A DNA stretch of 64,000 nucleotides, from NCBI RefSeq assembly GCF_002303925.1, contig NZ_MRCS01000002.1:62001-126000 (forward strand). Reading direction: 5' to 3'. Position numbers and translations under genes: made by a program. Positions 60,545 through 64,000 of this stretch are shown one piece after another. The DNA comes from Pseudomonas sp. ACN8. Lineage in GTDB: Bacteria > Pseudomonadota > Gammaproteobacteria > Pseudomonadales > Pseudomonadaceae. Numbering within the stretch: position 1 is the stretch's first letter; each line of letters starts with the position of its first letter. The notes beneath the pieces were generated by a model. That model worked only from the letters and a program-made list of their open reading frames with translations, did no database searches and had not been told where the DNA came from.

Positions 60545-61162
60545 AAGTGCTTCCCTTTAGTAGTTGGGCCGCACCATCTCGCTACTACACGAAAGGGTGG
60601 CAGCTGTGCGCAAGTTAGTAGACCGGCAAGGGTAAGCAAAAACCGGCGCGCCCGAGGACGCCATGCGCACAGCTACCATCAAGTGCAGGCGAATACCTGA
60701 CTGATAATGCTCATGCGACCGCTATAACCTTGGCCGGGCTACTAAACCCGATCACTGACCATCAGTGACGCGAATCAAGTTACCGAGCGACCCCAGAGCG
60801 CACAAGCCGGCGGATTCTGGCGTAACCGTAGGCAACGACGCAAGGTGATGTAGCTTTCGTGAAATGACCTTGAAGGCGTTTAAAAAAGTAGTTGCTCGCG
60901 CGCAAAACCGCTGCGAACAAAAGCCGAAAGCCCCTCGCCACATCCAGTCGACAAGTCCATACAAAACCTGACAGACCAGGCGCGCCGCCATCCCGGACCC
61001 ATCCTACGTGCTTTCGGGACATTTCCTATTTCAACGTTTACCAGCTTCCGGAAAGCTGTCGGACCGTCATCGCTCTGAATTGACCGAGCATGAATCCGAT
61101 GTTCCGGGACGTACGCATTTCTCTGGTTGACCCCTTTTGGAAAACAAGGAGCGACATACAAC
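60545..61162. other. 618-base spacer before the modular GH19 gene
   Basis: No convincing coding sequence was found; the small open frames here lack ribosome sites. It holds the inverted repeat at 60596-60680, further short palindromes (TAGTAGTT/CTACTAC near 60558-60587) and probably the promoters of both flanking genes. No tRNA-like or att-like sequence was recognised. Confidence 0.5.
60596..60680. repeat. Long inverted repeat upstream of the DUF6124 gene
   Basis: The 17-base arms at 60596-60612 and 60664-60680 match at 15 positions, including 11 consecutive (AGCTGTGCGCA), around a 51-base centre that itself repeats ACCGG. It looks like a cruciform or a large stem-loop. Confidence 0.6.
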
Positions 61163-63871
61163 ATGGCCAGCGTTCTTTCTCGACTTTTTGGACTCCACAA
61201 GTACGACGCTACTTCGCGGTCTGGTGCACCGCAGATCCCAAACTCGCCGGTGCCTGATACACGTCCTCTCCCCACATCGACGGCGGCAGAGCCCACCACC
61301 CATACACTGCGACCCTTGGAAAACTGGAGCCATCCGTTCCAGGACTCGCGCGATTCCCTGAGGCAACTGACCCACCTGGCCAACGCGGTGGCCGGCTACT
61401 ACCCACTCGGACGCGGTGGCCTGTGGCACGGCGGCGTGCACTTCGACAGCGGCACCGCCGGTACCCTGGAGCAATCCAGCGTGCATTGCCTGGCCGACGG
61501 CGAGGTGGTGGCCTACCGCATCGATACGCAGTCGCCGAAAACCGCTTACTTCGCCAACGATCGAACGGTCGAGAAGCCCTTTTCGCGCAACTTCGTGTTG
61601 GTTCGCCATCACCTTCAACCGCCGAAGATCGAAGGCAGCCCGGACACTCCACCAAGCCTGATTTTTTATAGCCTCTACATGCATCTGCAGGATTGGGCGA
61701 CGTACCAGAAGGATTCCACCCTCGCTCGCCCAAGATTCTGGCCCGAGCGTCCGACCTTTCGCGTCAAGCAGACGGCGAAGGACGTCTTTCCCGACCGGCC
61801 TGAACAACGTGGTCTGAACGTGCGCAATAAGTTGAATGGCCAGGTAATCGATGTTCTGCCGAGAGGCGCCGAAGTGGCTATCAGCGGCACCGGACAATTT
61901 CGCAAGTTAGAGAGCAGCCTGGGACCGGCCAAACTGCTCAACCCCGATGGCTCGATCAAGGGCTATCTCTCTACTCAGGTGCTCAAACACCCAGACCGCA
62001 AAGAAACCCGCATCAGTTCGTCGAAGCAGACAGTCAACGTCCGGGCCGAACCGGTGATTGCCGATAACGTAATTTTCGATTTACCGGTTGAATCGGAAGT
62101 CACGGTCAGTGGCGAAGGCGAGTTTCGCAAGCTTGAACGCATCAACCAGTATGTGCATTTTGACTCGCTGGAAGGTGCCATTGAGCCGGTAGCGACAGAT
62201 CAGGTAGTGGTGCTTGATGAGCCCGTCGCAATCAAGGCCGGTGACCTCATCGGCCATCTCGGTCTGTATCAGGACGGCGGCGCGAATCAGCCGGATAAGA
62301 AGCTACACCTGGAAACCTTCAGTGGTGATGACGTCGAGGAATTCATCGAAGCCAGTCGATTGTGGGCCCAACGCCTGCCGGAGAAAGACAGAACCTGGCT
62401 GAAGTTCGCCAAGGGCGCACCCGTGGTGGCGCACGAAGGAAATGTCACCGCTGCACAATTGCAGGCGTCGAGTACTTCCAGCCCGGTCAGTGCTGCCGAT
62501 TTGCTGGTCCCCAGGAAGTTGCTCGATGATCTGCCGGCGGACCGAAAAATCCAGGTGCCCGCGACTCCTACGCGCAAAGCTCGTACCTGGTATCACCTGA
62601 AACACTTGTTTCACGATGCCGACAACAACCTTCTTGATGGCTGGGTGTGTGAAGAGCCAGGCGTAACGCCTTGGGTCAGTCCTTGGGCTTGGGAAGGCTA
62701 TGGCGTCATCATCGACTACAGCAGACCCAAACATTTGCTGGCCTCTTTTCTCAGCGCCATTGGCCGTTTCAGCGACGAGGAACGCGAGCGCTATCGTTCC
62801 ATTGCCGAAAAAGACGACAAGGGCCCGATGAAAAGCCGGTTGTACGAAATCATCGGTCGCAACCCCGACGGCACGCTAATGGTCTCTGAATTGCTGGCGG
62901 CCCTTGAGCGACCGGCTCATGCTCAGTCGATTTCGCAGATGGTCCTTTACAAGGAAAGCGAGTGGTTTCAGCAGCCAAAGATATGGGACGCACTGGATGA
63001 GTTGCTCGGCCATAGCGGCTCGACACCGCACTTGAATTGGCTGGCGGAGAAGCAGCGGATTGCACAGATGGGGTGGTGGAGGGACGTCGCGGAAAAGGTG
63101 GGACTACCTTCGTGGGGGAGTGCGTATCACTTTCATCCGATTGGGTTAGTCGGTTTGTTTTTGGAAAAGCGTGAGGTGATCACCATGGAGATGCTGAGAG
63201 CAGCAGATCCGCATGGGGCCTCCAATTATCACCAGGAAATTTTGCCTTATCTAAATATGTATGCTCCTACATATAAAATCGATACTCCATTGCGTATTGC
63301 ACATTTTCTTGCGCAAGTTGGCCATGAAAGCAGATTCAAAGTAAAAAGCGAAAACGGTAACTTTAGCCCTAGGAGAATGCGCGAAATATTTGGATGTAAA
63401 GGAGGTAAAAAAAATTACAATACCGGAGAGGATGACTGCGATTTTGGTCGGCTTCGGAGCAAACTTTGGAGCCATGAAAATACCTACGCTAACAATGCGA
63501 TTAACTTGCTTAGCTATGTGTATGCCGATCGAATGGGCAATGGGCGAGAAGAAACGCAGGACGGATATAAATACCGTGGCAGAGGAATTATTCAACTTAC
63601 CGGGCGCTTTAACTACGAGCGCTACACTAGAATTCACAACGCCGCAAATCCAAGTGACTTGAAAGATTTCGTAGAGAATCCCGACCTCATAATTGATGAT
63701 TTGCAATATGGAGTGGAGTCGGCATTTGTGTATTGTTCAATGACTAATTTTAATTTGGCTGCGGATGAAGACGATATAAAAAAGACAACCCTGATAATTA
63801 ACGGTGGATACAATGGCCTGCATGAGCGAAAAGAAAATCTGAACAGTATAAAAAAGATTATGGGGGTATGA
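61163..63871 (+). CDS. Modular murein hydrolase/toxin: M23-like fold, two SH3 domains, C-terminal GH19
   Basis: 902 residues, no signal peptide. An M23-like domain begins near residue 80 (WHGGVHFD, His89) and runs to YMHL (172-175). It resumes at IKAGDLIGHLG (about 355) and KKLHLETFSG (about 380). Two bacterial SH3 domains (about 213-275, LNVRNKLNG; about 285-345, VNVRAEPV) are inserted between. The M23 metal ligands are incomplete. After a long middle region a GH19 lysozyme/chitinase domain (about 700-902) has its catalytic Glu722 in AQVGHESRF and YRGRGIIQLTG at 804-814. GC content falls sharply at the GH19 boundary. AAGGAG precedes the ATG. Likely a T6SS-type or polymorphic peptidoglycan-cleaving effector; a phage-derived endolysin fusion is the alternative. 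Confidence 0.85.
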   Translation: MASVLSRLFGLHKYDATSRSGAPQIPNSPVPDTRPLPTSTAAEPTTHTLRPLENWSHPFQDSRDSLRQLTHLANAVAGYYPLGRGGLWHGGVHFDSGTAGTLEQSSVHCLADGEVVAYRIDTQSPKTAYFANDRTVEKPFSRNFVLVRHHLQPPKIEGSPDTPPSLIFYSLYMHLQDWATYQKDSTLARPRFWPERPTFRVKQTAKDVFPDRPEQRGLNVRNKLNGQVIDVLPRGAEVAISGTGQFRKLESSLGPAKLLNPDGSIKGYLSTQVLKHPDRKETRISSSKQTVNVRAEPVIADNVIFDLPVESEVTVSGEGEFRKLERINQYVHFDSLEGAIEPVATDQVVVLDEPVAIKAGDLIGHLGLYQDGGANQPDKKLHLETFSGDDVEEFIEASRLWAQRLPEKDRTWLKFAKGAPVVAHEGNVTAAQLQASSTSSPVSAADLLVPRKLLDDLPADRKIQVPATPTRKARTWYHLKHLFHDADNNLLDGWVCEEPGVTPWVSPWAWEGYGVIIDYSRPKHLLASFLSAIGRFSDEERERYRSIAEKDDKGPMKSRLYEIIGRNPDGTLMVSELLAALERPAHAQSISQMVLYKESEWFQQPKIWDALDELLGHSGSTPHLNWLAEKQRIAQMGWWRDVAEKVGLPSWGSAYHFHPIGLVGLFLEKREVITMEMLRAADPHGASNYHQEILPYLNMYAPTYKIDTPLRIAHFLAQVGHESRFKVKSENGNFSPRRMREIFGCKGGKKNYNTGEDDCDFGRLRSKLWSHENTYANNAINLLSYVYADRMGNGREETQDGYKYRGRGIIQLTGRFNYERYTRIHNAANPSDLKDFVENPDLIIDDLQYGVESAFVYCSMTNFNLAADEDDIKKTTLIINGGYNGLHERKENLNSIKKIMGV

Positions 63872-63875
63872 GGGA

Positions 63876-64000
63876 ATGGGAAAATTTTTGGTATTTTTCT
63901 TTTTGTTTGTTTCTACGGCCATTGCTGCTGCGGAATCAGTTATTACCAAGAAAAATGATATATGTTCATCAGAAGAGCAAACCATCTTCTTCTGCAAGGC
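63876..64000 (+). CDS. Small secreted protein, 5' part; candidate immunity protein (runs off window end)
   Basis: Starts four bases after the GH19 gene stop. The first 41 codons give a clear signal peptide (MGKFLVFFFLFVSTAIAAAE) followed by SVITKKNDICSSEEQTIFFC, with two cysteines. Codon use is AT-rich like the preceding GH19 domain. A periplasmic protein encoded directly behind a peptidoglycan-cleaving effector is the usual form of an immunity protein. The stop and most of the sequence are outside the window, so the family could not be determined. Confidence 0.72.
   Translation, partial: MGKFLVFFFLFVSTAIAAAESVITKKNDICSSEEQTIFFCK

Noticed and set aside
60596..60680. Integron attC site
   Set aside because: The inverted repeat is of similar size, but the conserved terminal core sites (RYYYAAC and GTTRRRY) were not recognised in the expected places.
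61163..64000. Prophage end with an endolysin
   Set aside because: GH19 endolysins are common in phages, but no phage structural, integrase or holin gene is seen before it, and the protein is far larger than an endolysin and carries M23-like and SH3 parts. What lies beyond 64000 could change this.

Overview
The window is a chromosomal segment from a fluorescent-group Pseudomonas. Three things point there. The gene order matches the well-known P. aeruginosa order from the ethanolamine genes through mpl-ubiX, proA-nadD-rsfS-rlmH, the PBP2/RodA cell-wall cluster, lipBA, leuS, lnt-phoH-miaB, hemL-thiED, ladS, amn and hrpB. The codon usage is GC-rich. The spacers carry many Pseudomonas REP palindromes, mostly as inverted pairs (REPINs). 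No rRNA, tRNA or CRISPR array was seen.

Layout. 1-6066: ethanolamine catabolism (eutB partial, eat permease, aldehyde dehydrogenase; minus strand) with the divergent sigma-54 activator gene eatR, a candidate -24/-12 promoter and three candidate activator half-palindrome sites between them. 6224-8479: mpl (murein recycling), ubiX and a small lipoprotein. 8612-15631: a nucleotide-sugar/SDR-like oxidoreductase, a MORN-repeat/C13 caspase-like lipoprotein, a MaoC hydratase, an LrgA/LrgB membrane pair with a LON-domain protein, a DedA-PAP2 fusion and a 3-methyladenine DNA glycosylase. 15808-27270: a dense plus-strand block for proline and NAD synthesis, ribosome silencing, rRNA methylation, cell elongation (mrdA, rodA, sltB1, rlpA, dacA) and lipoate synthesis. 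27445-41629: L,D-carboxypeptidase, lytic transglycosylase, arfA, then the minus-strand runs holA-lptE-leuS and lnt-corC-ybeY-phoH-miaB.

41766-47011: DUF1820 gene, an intact IS3-family element inserted inside a REP, a Sel1-repeat protein, and thiD-thiE-hemL. 47316-60146: the LadS hybrid kinase, an AidB-type acyl-CoA dehydrogenase, amn, rluE, an Lrp-type regulator, a structured GC-rich spacer with a strong intrinsic terminator (candidate ncRNA), a DUF6515 exported protein, a cation diffusion facilitator, a lipoprotein and hrpB. 60197-64000: the accessory end, with a DUF6124 gene, a large inverted-repeat-bearing spacer, and a 902-residue modular protein (degenerate M23 fold split by two SH3 domains, long linker, C-terminal GH19 lysozyme/chitinase domain) followed at once by the start of an AT-rich gene for a small secreted protein.

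The most interesting locus is this last one. Base composition drops sharply exactly where the GH19 domain begins and stays low into the next gene, as expected for a swapped toxin tip plus cognate periplasmic immunity gene. Other points worth attention are the MORN-caspase lipoprotein, the in-gene terminator hairpin of arfA, the IS inserted into a REP with a 3-bp duplication, and matching arms within individual REPINs.
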